Positions 1-6,344 of a DNA stretch of 10,314 bases are shown one piece after another. Below the pieces are notes generated by a model, which saw only the letters and a list, made by a program, of their open reading frames with translations, made no database searches and was not told the DNA's origin. Position 1 is the first letter of the stretch. The number at the start of each line of letters is the position of its first letter. The position numbers and the translations under genes are program-made. The DNA comes from Candidatus Gerdarchaeota archaeon. GTDB lineage: Archaea > Asgardarchaeota > Heimdallarchaeia > JABLTI01. The stretch covers positions 1 through 10,314 of the forward strand of contig JAEOUJ010000301.1 in NCBI GenBank assembly GCA_016839405.1. Direction: 5' to 3'.

Positions 1-327
1 AATGCTTTTTTACTTTTCAATGATTCTACACACACCAATTGTTACTCGGTTCTTTTGGATAAATGCCTATTAATAAATTATTCGTAGTGATAGAAAATTA
101 AATGTGATTCTTATTATTTAACGCTATTTATATTTTATATTGAAATTTCATTTCTTTAAAATGAATTTAAAAAAAAGAAAAAAAAGACCTCTATCAAAGT
201 TTTTTTATAGTGTTGTTGCTTTTGTCTTGTATTATATTATGTAGATATCGTTAGAACTTAAATTACATAATTAAATAAACTTATAATAGGTAATAACAAT
301 AGACAGAATAGATAATATTCACCTATA
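1..327. other. AT-rich stretch without a recognised gene; probable promoter near its right end
   Basis: No open frame with recognisable protein character and no tRNA- or rRNA-like structure is visible on either strand. The stretch is dominated by A and T runs, for example around 168-187 and 200-208. Near its right end, the segment around 273-289 (TTAAATAAACTTATAATA) resembles an archaeal TATA box. It is placed to start transcription about 40-50 bases before the TTG at 355, so it probably holds the promoter of the first Roadblock gene. The left part may hold the end of an upstream transcript, but nothing specific supports this. Confidence 0.4.
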
Positions 328-354
328 ATGAATTATCTTAGAAGGTGTCTAAAT

Positions 355-783
355 TTGCGCAAAGATGAACAAGTTTCAAGAGAAGATTTACTTTCAGTAA
401 TTGGTTTCGGTTCAGCAGGGGGAAGAAACACAGAGCTCAATAATATGTTGAAATAGCTTGAATCATCAGTCCCTGAAATTGAAGCTGCAGCAGTAGTTAG
501 CGTTGAAGGTTTACCAATCGCATCAGCTTTACCACGTGATATAGAAGAAACTAGGTTAGCAGCAATGACAGCAGCTATGCTTTCATTAGGTGAAAGGGTT
601 ATAGAAGAAATGCGTAAAGGACAAATAGAAAGAGTTTTTGTAGAAGGATCTGAAGGAACTATTATTTCTATGAATGCAGGTCCAAATGCAGTTTTAACTG
701 TAAGCTCTCGTAAAGATGCTAAATTAGGTTTAATATTTCTTGAAATGGGTAGAGCTGCAAGAAAAATTGCTGATATCTTATAA
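355..783 (+). CDS. Roadblock/LC7 domain protein, frame interrupted by one in-frame UAG
   Basis: Roadblock/LC7 proteins are small alpha-beta dimers that in eukaryotes and Asgard archaea bind and regulate small GTPases. Reading from TTG 355 gives 142 codons, with a UAG as codon 34 (454-456). After the UAG comes a textbook Roadblock core: VPEIEAAAVVSVEGLPIASA, a helix around AAMTAAMLSLGERVIEE, then the strands VFVEG, GTIISMNAG, NAVLTVSS and a final helix ending KIADIL. The start at 355 is favoured by a good Shine-Dalgarno-like GAAGGTG (341-347) seven bases upstream. An in-frame ATG at 328 lies before that site. The first ATG after the UAG, at 565, would leave 72 residues without the first strand and helix, so it is unlikely to fold alone. 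The gene could be a fresh pseudogene, an assembly error, or be read through. The downstream phosphatase begins 108 bases later. Confidence 0.75.
454..456 (+). other. In-frame UAG codon inside the Roadblock gene
   Basis: The codon lies between MLK and LESSVPEIE in a frame that is open and protein-like on both sides, from 328 to 783. One C-to-T change from CAG (Gln) would create it. UAG also serves as the terminator of the HD gene at 6331-6333, where the next gene's ribosome binding site overlaps it, so UAG is not obviously free of stop function in this genome. Confidence 0.85.
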
Positions 784-831
784 TTTATTCTTCTAAATAA
801 TTTATATTTTTTATAATACTATATTTTATAG

Positions 832-858
832 GAAATTATTTTTTTTAATAATAATTTC
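832..858. repeat. Short inverted repeat between Roadblock and phosphatase genes
   Basis: GAAATTATT at 832-840 is matched by AATAATTTC at 850-858, a 9-bp stem with a 9-base T-rich loop. It lies downstream of the Roadblock stop and upstream of the phosphatase start. It could be a weak terminator hairpin or chance in AT-rich DNA; only one pair of the stem is G-C. Confidence 0.3.
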
Positions 859-891
859 AAACAGAATTTAATTATTTCGAAGTGATGGATA

Positions 892-1476
892 ATGCCCACT
901 AATAATACTTTGATATTCCTAAAGCACTCTAAAACTATAATTGACCAAAATATTCCTGTTTCTGAATGGGAACTTTCCCCAGATGGATTTAAAAAATTAA
1001 AAGATCGTTTAACAAATTCAGATTTTAAAAATATTGAAATTATAATCTCTTCTTCTGAAAAAAAAGCAATAAAAACAGCAGAAATTTTTGCTAATTATTT
1101 TGATTTAGAAATAATAGTTTATGATAATTTTAGAGAGCTAAATAGAGATAAAGGGAATTTTGGTACATCTGAAACTTATTTAGAAAATGTTAAAGATACC
1201 ATCACCTTTAGGAGTCAATCATTTAACAATTGGGAAACTGCAGATAATGCTTTAAGGAGATTTAATAATGGTATGAAAAAAATCAATGAAAATTATCAAA
1301 AAAAGAAAATACTTATTGTTTCTCATGGAATTATTATCAACCTATATTTTGCCTATCTAAGAGGAAATTTAAGCAAAACATATGATTTTTGGTTATTAAC
1401 TGATTTCTGTGATTATGGAATTACTAAAAATAATATAATTATAAAAGACATTACATATTTATCAGATAAAATTTAA
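892..1476 (+). CDS. Divergent histidine phosphatase superfamily protein
   Basis: This 194-residue protein has the layout of the phosphoglycerate mutase-like histidine phosphatases, which transfer phosphate from small molecules or proteins to an active-site histidine. The usual RHG motif near the N-terminus is present as KHS (residues 11-13), with His12 as the likely nucleophile. The usual SxxxRAxxTA motif appears as SSEKKAIKTAE (residues 54-64), with Lys58 where arginine is expected. An RELN segment with Glu82 fits the acid/base position, and VSHG (143-146) supplies the second histidine. Thus both histidines remain while two phosphate-pocket arginines are lysines. The start ATG 892 is supported by a GTGAT Shine-Dalgarno-like element at 882-886. 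There is no signal peptide. Substrate is unknown. Neighbouring uppS might hint at lipid-carrier phosphate metabolism, but this is only proximity. Confidence 0.7.
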   Translation: MPTNNTLIFLKHSKTIIDQNIPVSEWELSPDGFKKLKDRLTNSDFKNIEIIISSSEKKAIKTAEIFANYFDLEIIVYDNFRELNRDKGNFGTSETYLENVKDTITFRSQSFNNWETADNALRRFNNGMKKINENYQKKKILIVSHGIIINLYFAYLRGNLSKTYDFWLLTDFCDYGITKNNIIIKDITYLSDKI

Positions 1477-1537
1477 AACAAAATGAATCTCATTTAAAAG
1501 ATAACAATTATATAATGTCAAAGTAGACATTTTTACA

Positions 1538-1549
1538 GAAAAATATATA
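1538..1549 (+). promoter_or_regulatory. Possible TATA box before uppS
   Basis: GAAAAATATATA lies 15-26 bases before ATG 1564. At the usual archaeal spacing, transcription would begin close to the ATG codons at 1564, 1573 or 1579, implying a leaderless or nearly leaderless message. That agrees with the lack of a Shine-Dalgarno sequence there. A second TATA-like element, TTATATAAT at about 1508-1516, would instead give a leader of about 24 bases. The choice is not decidable from sequence. Confidence 0.3.
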
Positions 1550-1563
1550 CAAATCAAATTTAA

Positions 1564-2343
1564 ATGAAGTTGATGTTTATGAGATTGTCATCGCCTATAT
1601 ATCGATTCTATGAACGAAGATTATGGAATCAAATTAAGAATGGACCAAAACCACATCACATAGGAGTCATTCTGGATGGCAATCGTAGATTTGCTCGTAA
1701 AAAAGGATTAGATGAAAAAGAAGGCCATTCTTTTGGTGCCACAAAAGTAGATGAGCTATTAAAATGGTGTTTAAAATTAGACATTAAAATTATAACGCTA
1801 TATGTATTTTCGACTGAGAATTTCAACCGTTCTTCAGATGAAGTATCTAAAATTATGGATCTTTTAGTCAAAAAATTGCTCGAAATTAATCAAGAACCAA
1901 TGATAGTTGATAATAAAGTTAAAGTAAAAATTATTGGTCGAAGAAAACACCTCCCTAATGAGATAATTGATTTAATTGATAAAATAGAGGACAAAACAAA
2001 AGATTATGATAAACATATACTTAATATAGCTCTAAGTTATGGTGGACGAGCTGAGATTGTTGATGCTGTAAAATTAATAGCTCAAAAAGTAAAGAAAAAT
2101 GAAATAGATATTAGTAATATAAATGAGGAAACTATTGATATACATTTATACACCGAAGGTTTACCCGACCCAGATCTTATAATAAGAACATCAGGTGAAG
2201 AACGATTGAGTGGTTTTCTCTTGTGGCAAAGTGCTTATTCCGAATTATATTTTACTGATATATATTGGCCAGCATTTCGTAAAATTGATCTCTGGAGAGC
2301 TATTCGTACATTTCAACAGCGAGAACGTAGATATGGAAAATAA
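1564..2343 (+). CDS. uppS: Polyprenyl diphosphate synthase (cis-prenyltransferase)
   Basis: The enzyme adds isopentenyl diphosphate units in cis to an allylic primer, making the long polyprenyl diphosphate that becomes the lipid carrier for glycans, including archaeal N-glycosylation. At 259 residues it has normal family length. All main motifs are visible: HIGVILDGNRRFA (residues 32-44) with the Mg-binding Asp38, STENFNR (83-89), GGRAEI (160-165), and the C-terminal block from DPDLIIRTSGEERLSGFLLW, with Arg208, Arg214 and Ser216 for diphosphate binding, followed by AYSELYF with Glu227. The short N-terminal extension (YERRLWNQIKNGP) is common in archaeal and eukaryotic members. No Shine-Dalgarno is seen, so ATG 1573 or 1579 are alternative starts. 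The next gene begins 23 bases downstream, suggesting an operon. Product chain length cannot be read from the sequence. Confidence 0.93.
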   Translation: MKLMFMRLSSPIYRFYERRLWNQIKNGPKPHHIGVILDGNRRFARKKGLDEKEGHSFGATKVDELLKWCLKLDIKIITLYVFSTENFNRSSDEVSKIMDLLVKKLLEINQEPMIVDNKVKVKIIGRRKHLPNEIIDLIDKIEDKTKDYDKHILNIALSYGGRAEIVDAVKLIAQKVKKNEIDISNINEETIDIHLYTEGLPDPDLIIRTSGEERLSGFLLWQSAYSELYFTDIYWPAFRKIDLWRAIRTFQQRERRYGK

Positions 2344-2366
2344 AAAATAGAAAAGAGTGTAGAAAT

Positions 2367-2825
2367 ATGTTAGGTAAAGTAGGGAAGGCACTAAGGATAA
2401 TATCAGATGATGAAAAAGACAAAATTGCTATAATTTTTGATTTACCAACATTATTACCTGATTTCAATCTTTCAAATCTTAAATTATTGAAAAAAGCTCT
2501 ATCTGATATAGGTTCAATAAGATCAGGTAGACTAATTACAGACAAACAAATATCACAAAAAGAATCGGAAATAATAAAAGCTCAGGGTTTTCAAGAAGAA
2601 ATAGTTGGTAGTGATGTGGATATTCATGTTACACTACAAGCTTTAGAATTTCTAAAATCCGATTCTATTGAAACAGTTGGTATTGGTACAACAGATGCAA
2701 ATCTATTTCCTGTTTTTTCACGTATAAAACAAGATAAGAAATTATTGATTATTTCATGGAAAAAAGACATTACACCATCAATGGAATCAATTGCAGATTA
2801 TATTTTATATTTAGATTATTTATGA
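2367..2825 (+). CDS. NYN-domain protein (TIGR00288/LabA-like), putative RNA-acting
   Basis: This 152-residue protein matches the single-domain archaeal NYN family, a PIN-like fold whose members are thought to be Mg-dependent ribonucleases or RNA binders. Visible landmarks are the first strand IAIIFDLPTLL with Asp25, the segment GFQEEIVGSDVDIHVTLQAL with Asp83 and Asp85, and VGIGTTDANLFPVFSRIK with Asp110. These correspond to the acidic sites of the usual DxxN, DVxxxVDA and SxDxDF motifs. The asparagine of the DxxN motif is Thr28 here, and the last motif is TTDANL, so the active site is altered and activity is uncertain. The end ADYILYLDYL is typical of the family. The gene starts 23 bases after uppS and the next gene follows after 20 bases, pointing to co-transcription. 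Its substrate is unknown. Confidence 0.75.
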   Translation: MLGKVGKALRIISDDEKDKIAIIFDLPTLLPDFNLSNLKLLKKALSDIGSIRSGRLITDKQISQKESEIIKAQGFQEEIVGSDVDIHVTLQALEFLKSDSIETVGIGTTDANLFPVFSRIKQDKKLLIISWKKDITPSMESIADYILYLDYL

Positions 2826-2845
2826 TGTTTATTTGAGAGATAATT

Positions 2846-3208
2846 ATGAGTGATGAAAATATTAATTCGAAAAAAAATATATTCGAATTCACAAGTAATA
2901 ATCTGGAATTAATAGGCATAGTTTTTGAGAATGGTTATTTTGTTACAATTTTTGAAAAAAAAAGTATGAAACTAGGTACTATAGCTCTTTCATTACCAAG
3001 TCCTACTAATATAAAAATAAAAGATATAACTACTGCAACTGTAATTGGTTCTAGAAATGAATTAATAACAAAAGCTTTAGCTGAAAAAATTACCAGGACC
3101 ACTAACAATTTAGTATATTTATCATTAAATTTTCAAGAAAATAATGAAGATTTGTTTAAAGAAGCATTAAAACTAGTTGAAAGATTTATAGAAGAAATAA
3201 CACAGTAA
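2846..3208 (+). CDS. Small protein resembling proteasome assembly chaperones PAC3/PAC4
   Basis: The 120-residue protein resembles PAC3 (PSMG3) and PAC4 (PSMG4), whose heterodimer guides assembly of the 20S proteasome alpha ring in eukaryotes. Compared from memory with human PAC3 (about 122 residues), KLGTIALSLPSP (residues 42-53) pairs with KMGTLVSLEPSS. ITTATVIGSRNELITKALAE (61-80) pairs with a segment beginning LTTKVLLGQDEPLIHVFAK. A hydrophobic strand LVYLSLNF (89-96) and a terminal helix (about 102-118) follow in the same order. The helix-strand part LAEKITRTTNNLVYLSLNFQ (78-97) also resembles PAC4's LAQRLARKTNKQVFVSYNLQ. There is no signal peptide or membrane segment, and residues 1-15 are probably disordered. 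ATG 2846 follows a GAGAG-type ribosome site at about 2834-2838. It is the last gene of the uppS group. The family call rests on remembered sequences and needs profile confirmation. Confidence 0.5.
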   Translation: MSDENINSKKNIFEFTSNNLELIGIVFENGYFVTIFEKKSMKLGTIALSLPSPTNIKIKDITTATVIGSRNELITKALAEKITRTTNNLVYLSLNFQENNEDLFKEALKLVERFIEEITQ

Positions 3209-3228
3209 ATTTTACATAGTAAATTTTA
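3204..3228. repeat. Small tandem repeat at the end of the PAC-like gene
   Basis: AGTAAATTTTA occurs at 3204-3214 and again at 3218-3228, a 14-base period. The first copy contains the TAA stop of the upstream gene. It is probably a small local duplication in AT-rich DNA with no known role. Confidence 0.5.
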
Positions 3229-3267
3229 ATAAATTCAGAAATAGAATTAATTATTTATGTCCATACC

Positions 3268-3284
3268 AAAAGGGATTTTATATA
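3268..3284 (+). promoter_or_regulatory. Probable promoter of the gelsolin-like/Roadblock unit
   Basis: TTTTATATA at 3276-3284 is close to the archaeal TATA consensus and is preceded by a purine-rich AAAAGGGA (3268-3275) at the place of the B-recognition element. Transcription would begin near 3308, leaving a leader of about 50-75 bases. A perfect 10-base palindrome, AGCTTAAGCT (3341-3350), lies in that leader just before the start codon. The 153-base gap holds no other recognisable feature apart from the small repeat at its left end. Confidence 0.45.
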
Positions 3285-3361
3285 CATAGAGTAAAGGTTA
3301 TTTAGGATAGAATCTGCTAGTATTCAGAAACTAATAAAAGAGCTTAAGCTGTAAAGCTATT

Positions 3362-4429
3362 TTGAATGAAAATACACGTGTGATGATTAAAGTGAGTAAA
3401 AGTACGGAGATAAAATTCTATCAAGTACTAGAAGATGGTACTTTGAGTGAAGAAAACGAATTTTTACAAGAAAGTACAAAAGTAATTATTATTGTAGATG
3501 ATCAATTTAAACGAATATTTTTGTGGAAAGGAGCTAATTCTGGAATTAAAAAGAAATTTATTGGAAGTAGAGCTGCAGCTGAATTAAGAAAAACCTATTA
3601 TGGCTTTGCTTATCGTTTATCAGTTATTGAAGAAGGGGATGAAACAAATGAATTTGAATTTACTATGAAAAGAGCTAGAGGAGAAGCAACTGTTGGCGTA
3701 ATAGAAGATACAACTAGAGGTATACCAACAAATCCTTCAGAGATGGGATTAGAACAAGGAGTAGATATTAAATTAGAGGGCGATGATCCCATGAAAAAAA
3801 TCATTTATACTGATAAAGATTCAGCTAGTATTAGTCAATTTGCTGGATCACGTCCAGAAGCAAAACCTGAACAAATAGAACAACCCAGGCCTAAACGACC
3901 TCAACCAGAAGAAAGAAAACAATCAAGACAACCACAAAGAACAATTCTGACTGAAATGATGGGTAGCAAAGAACCACAAATTATTCGACCAGCACCTGGA
4001 ACTGATGTAGCAAAAAGATTTGAAACTAAAACAGAAACAACAGCAATACCAACACCACCTCCAGCACCAAGAGCACAAGAAGCAATTCCAAAACCTAGCC
4101 CACAAAAAATGATTTCTGAAGTTGATCCTAGACAAGCATTTTCATTAATACAAGAACTTGGGGTACCAGCTGGATATGAACGCGATTTAGTGATAGTGGG
4201 AACAGGTGTTTATAAACAACAAGGGAAAGATTTCCTTGTTCCACCAGATCCACCAGAAGGAGTTTTCTTAGCTCCCGATAGAGTTCCAAGAATTATTATA
4301 GAAAATGGTGTAGTTAAAGTTGTAGAAGTATTAAAAAAGATAGACACAAAAGCTAAAGAAAAAGATGAAGTAAAACTTGAACAAGACATAGAAGATTTAA
4401 TGAGTACATTTCAAATAGAAATTGAATAA
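3362..4429 (+). CDS. Gelsolin-like domain protein with proline-rich linker and unknown C-terminal domain
   Basis: Gelsolin-like domains bind actin and sever or cap filaments; Asgard archaea encode actin and gelsolin homologs. Residues about 15-100 have the gelsolin-fold pattern: TKVIIIVDDQFKRIFLWKGA (39-58) is the core strand pair ending in the typical W-x-G turn, then a helix GSRAAAELRKTYYG (68-81) and strand AYRLSVIEEGDE (83-94). Residues about 165-255 form a proline-, glutamine- and charge-rich linker with runs such as TPPPAP. Residues about 255-325 look like a separate compact domain containing LIVGTGVY-like and PRIIIENGVVKVVEVL strands that I do not recognise. The end (326-355) is a charged helix. 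Start is uncertain: TTG 3362, GTG 3380 and ATG 3383 are all in frame, none with a clear ribosome site. The Roadblock gene follows 46 bases later, probably in the same transcript. Confidence 0.65.
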   Translation: MNENTRVMIKVSKSTEIKFYQVLEDGTLSEENEFLQESTKVIIIVDDQFKRIFLWKGANSGIKKKFIGSRAAAELRKTYYGFAYRLSVIEEGDETNEFEFTMKRARGEATVGVIEDTTRGIPTNPSEMGLEQGVDIKLEGDDPMKKIIYTDKDSASISQFAGSRPEAKPEQIEQPRPKRPQPEERKQSRQPQRTILTEMMGSKEPQIIRPAPGTDVAKRFETKTETTAIPTPPPAPRAQEAIPKPSPQKMISEVDPRQAFSLIQELGVPAGYERDLVIVGTGVYKQQGKDFLVPPDPPEGVFLAPDRVPRIIIENGVVKVVEVLKKIDTKAKEKDEVKLEQDIEDLMSTFQIEIE

Positions 4430-4475
4430 AGATTTTAAATAGAGAAATTATAACATTTATCGTGATGATAGTAAG

Positions 4476-4874
4476 ATGTCTATAAAAATTCCCCCTGAAA
4501 AAGCAAAAGAACTGGTTGCAGTACTTCAACAAATAACATCAGAAACTCAACTCGGTGCTTTAGCTATTGTCTCAGATGCGGGTGAGAGAGTAGCATTCTT
4601 TGCACAAAACAAAACTATTGATCCAGTAGAATTATCAGCAGTAGCAGCTGCACTTGCTTCTACAAGTAAATTAGCTGTAGATAGATTATCATTCAGCCCT
4701 TTACAAGATATTATCATTCGTGGAATTAATGGTTTTATGGTTTTGAAGGATCTTGGACGATTCTATTTGATTGGAGGATCTACTGATCAACAATCAATGC
4801 CTATTATAGTTAAAAGTCTATCAAAACATGCTCCGAGATTATCAAATATAATGGCTTCTGTTCCAGCGCTTTAA
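4476..4874 (+). CDS. Roadblock/LC7 domain protein
   Basis: This intact 132-residue protein is a single Roadblock/LC7 domain, expected to dimerise and act with small GTPases or other signalling proteins in the cytoplasm. The order of elements fits: helix at about 6-22, strand GALAIVSDAGERVAFFA (27-43), helix VELSAVAAALASTSKLAV (51-68), strands at about 72-83 (LSFSPLQDIIIR), 86-91 (GFMVLK) and 94-101 (GRFYLIGG), then a final helix from about 106. ATG 4476 is supported by GTGAT at 4462-4466, nine bases upstream. It lies 46 bases after the gelsolin-like gene, which suggests that a GTPase-type regulator and an actin-type regulator are made together. It is only distantly similar to the Roadblock protein at the left of the window, so the two are not a recent duplication. 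Confidence 0.85.
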   Translation: MSIKIPPEKAKELVAVLQQITSETQLGALAIVSDAGERVAFFAQNKTIDPVELSAVAAALASTSKLAVDRLSFSPLQDIIIRGINGFMVLKDLGRFYLIGGSTDQQSMPIIVKSLSKHAPRLSNIMASVPAL

Positions 4875-4895
4875 TTAAATAAAAATGAAATATAT

Positions 4896-4928
4896 GGGAA
4901 AATATATTCGTTTTATGGAAATTTTCCC
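4896..4928 (+). terminator. Hairpin downstream of the Roadblock gene, possible terminator
   Basis: GGGAAAAT at 4896-4903 pairs perfectly with ATTTTCCC at 4921-4928, an 8-bp stem with a 17-base loop, followed within a few bases by T-rich sequence (about 4936-4943). It starts 22 bases after the stop codon and would fit transcript ending or 3'-end protection for the gelsolin-Roadblock message. The stem is one of the few G/C-containing inverted repeats in the intergenic DNA here. Confidence 0.4.
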
Positions 4929-5037
4929 TTAATCTAATTTTTAAATTTACATAGATTAGCTGTTTTTAATGACAAATCATTTAAAAAAATTAAAGTAATT
5001 AATGCGATGATAGGCAATTAGTGTCTTTCATTAAAAT

Positions 5038-6333
5038 ATGGATGAAGCAATTATGAGAAAAACACAATTTATTAAGGATCCAATACATGGGTATATTTTC
5101 ATTGATGAATTAGCGAAAGAATTAATTGATACAAAATATTTCCAACGTTTACGACGTATTAAGCAATTATCAGGTTCTGAATTTGTTTATCCAGGTGCTA
5201 ATCATACGCGTTTTGAACATTCACTTGGAGTTAGTTATTTAGCTGAAAAAATGGCTAATTCATTAAAAAATGATGAAGATGCTGATATTACTAATGAAGA
5301 TATTCAATTAATAAAAACTGCTGGATTACTTCATGATATTGGTCATGGTCCATTTTCTCATACATTTGAAGCTTTACTAATGAAAATAAACAAACATCAT
5401 GAAGATATATCAAGGTGGTTAATTCGAAAAACAGAAATTGCTGATATTTTGGTAGATTATGGAATAGATGTAGAAACTATCTGTGGATTAATTCATGGAA
5501 ATAAAACAATTAAGGGGAAGGGGTATTTGGATCAAATAATTTCTAGTGCTTGTGATGTAGATAAAATGGATTTTATTGTAAGAGATTCATATCATACTGG
5601 AGCAGAATATGGTCAAGTCGATATTATGAGAATTTTATATACAATGGGAATTTTTAGGAAAAATCTCGCAGTAAATTATTCATCTTTACCAGCATTGGAA
5701 GCATTTCTAATTGCTCGTGTAGAATCATTCAGAACAATCTATTTTCACAAAGTTTCTAGAGCATCTCAATTAATGGTTATTAGAGCATTAGAATTAGCTG
5801 ATAAAGAACTTGGATTAACTAATTTCAAAAAACCTGAAGATTATGTACAATTAGATGATTTCACGGTATGGACAAAATTAATCGAATGCAAATACTCAAA
5901 AAAAATAATGGAAAATTTAGCAAATCGAAAATTACTAAAAGTTACATTTGAAAGGGAATTTATGACAAGAGATGAATTTGTACAATCAACATTAGGGAAA
6001 CAAGAATATAGAGATAAGTTAATTGAAGAAATAGCAAATGAAGCAAATGTTGATCAAAGCACAATATTCATTGATTTACCAACATTACCAAGTGTTCCAT
6101 ATTCCCATTCAGTTGATTTACCAGCATATGAAATACCTATGTTTATTAGAAAAGGGCCAAAAAGCAAGAAAAGTGAAGTGAAAATACAAGATGTATCTAG
6201 GATTTTTGAAGCATTAATAGGAATGCTTTATATTTTCAGAGTCTATTCAACAAATGAAAACAGAGAGAAAGTAAAAGCAGCTGCTGAAAAAGTATTTGGT
6301 GGTCAATCAATAGAGAAACAAATATCATTCTAG
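5038..6333 (+). CDS. HD-domain phosphohydrolase, SAMHD1-like (COG1078 family)
   Basis: HD-domain hydrolases of this family bind metal and remove phosphate groups; the closest well-known relative, SAMHD1, cuts dNTPs to nucleoside and triphosphate. The 431-residue protein begins with the family signature DPIHGYI (14-20), then FQRLRRIKQL (35-44) and HTRFEHSLGV (56-65). Metal ligands are His61, the His99-Asp100 pair in LLHDIGHGPFSH (98-108), and Asp175 in DVDKMDFIVRDSYHTG (173-188). This last segment closely parallels the SAMHD1 active-site stretch DVDKxDxxxRDxxHxG. No N-terminal SAM domain is present. All catalytic residues are intact, so an active enzyme is expected; dNTP is a guess at the substrate. 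ATG 5038 lacks a clear ribosome site and ATG 5053 is possible. The stop is UAG, and the next gene begins 11 bases later. Confidence 0.85.
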   Translation: MDEAIMRKTQFIKDPIHGYIFIDELAKELIDTKYFQRLRRIKQLSGSEFVYPGANHTRFEHSLGVSYLAEKMANSLKNDEDADITNEDIQLIKTAGLLHDIGHGPFSHTFEALLMKINKHHEDISRWLIRKTEIADILVDYGIDVETICGLIHGNKTIKGKGYLDQIISSACDVDKMDFIVRDSYHTGAEYGQVDIMRILYTMGIFRKNLAVNYSSLPALEAFLIARVESFRTIYFHKVSRASQLMVIRALELADKELGLTNFKKPEDYVQLDDFTVWTKLIECKYSKKIMENLANRKLLKVTFEREFMTRDEFVQSTLGKQEYRDKLIEEIANEANVDQSTIFIDLPTLPSVPYSHSVDLPAYEIPMFIRKGPKSKKSEVKIQDVSRIFEALIGMLYIFRVYSTNENREKVKAAAEKVFGGQSIEKQISF

Positions 6334-6337
6334 GTGA
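6332..6337 (+). promoter_or_regulatory. Ribosome binding site overlapping the HD gene stop
   Basis: AGGTGA begins inside the UAG stop of the HD gene and lies seven bases before ATG 6345. It decides the start of the zinc-ribbon gene in favour of ATG 6345 over an in-frame TTG at 6339, and suggests translational coupling of the two genes. Confidence 0.6.
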
Positions 6338-6344
6338 ATTGCAA

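Noticed and set aside
160..190. A- and T-run inverted repeat resembling a terminator
   Set aside because: The arms pair only through homopolymer runs, which are expected by chance in DNA this AT-rich.
1656..1871. Minus-strand open frame inside uppS
   Set aside because: The opposite strand carries the conserved catalytic motifs of uppS, so this frame is a chance shadow.
2300..2545. Minus-strand open frame across the uppS-NYN junction
   Set aside because: It overlaps two well-supported plus-strand genes and shows no recognisable protein character.
3923..4135. Minus-strand open frame of 70 codons rich in Cys, Trp and Phe
   Set aside because: It is the antisense of the proline-rich linker of the gelsolin-like gene; its odd composition follows from CCA/ACC-type codons, and it has no promoter or ribosome site.
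6331..6333. Genome-wide reassignment of UAG as a sense codon
   Set aside because: The HD gene ends at UAG exactly where the next gene's ribosome site begins, consistent with a normal stop; one internal UAG is not enough to claim recoding.
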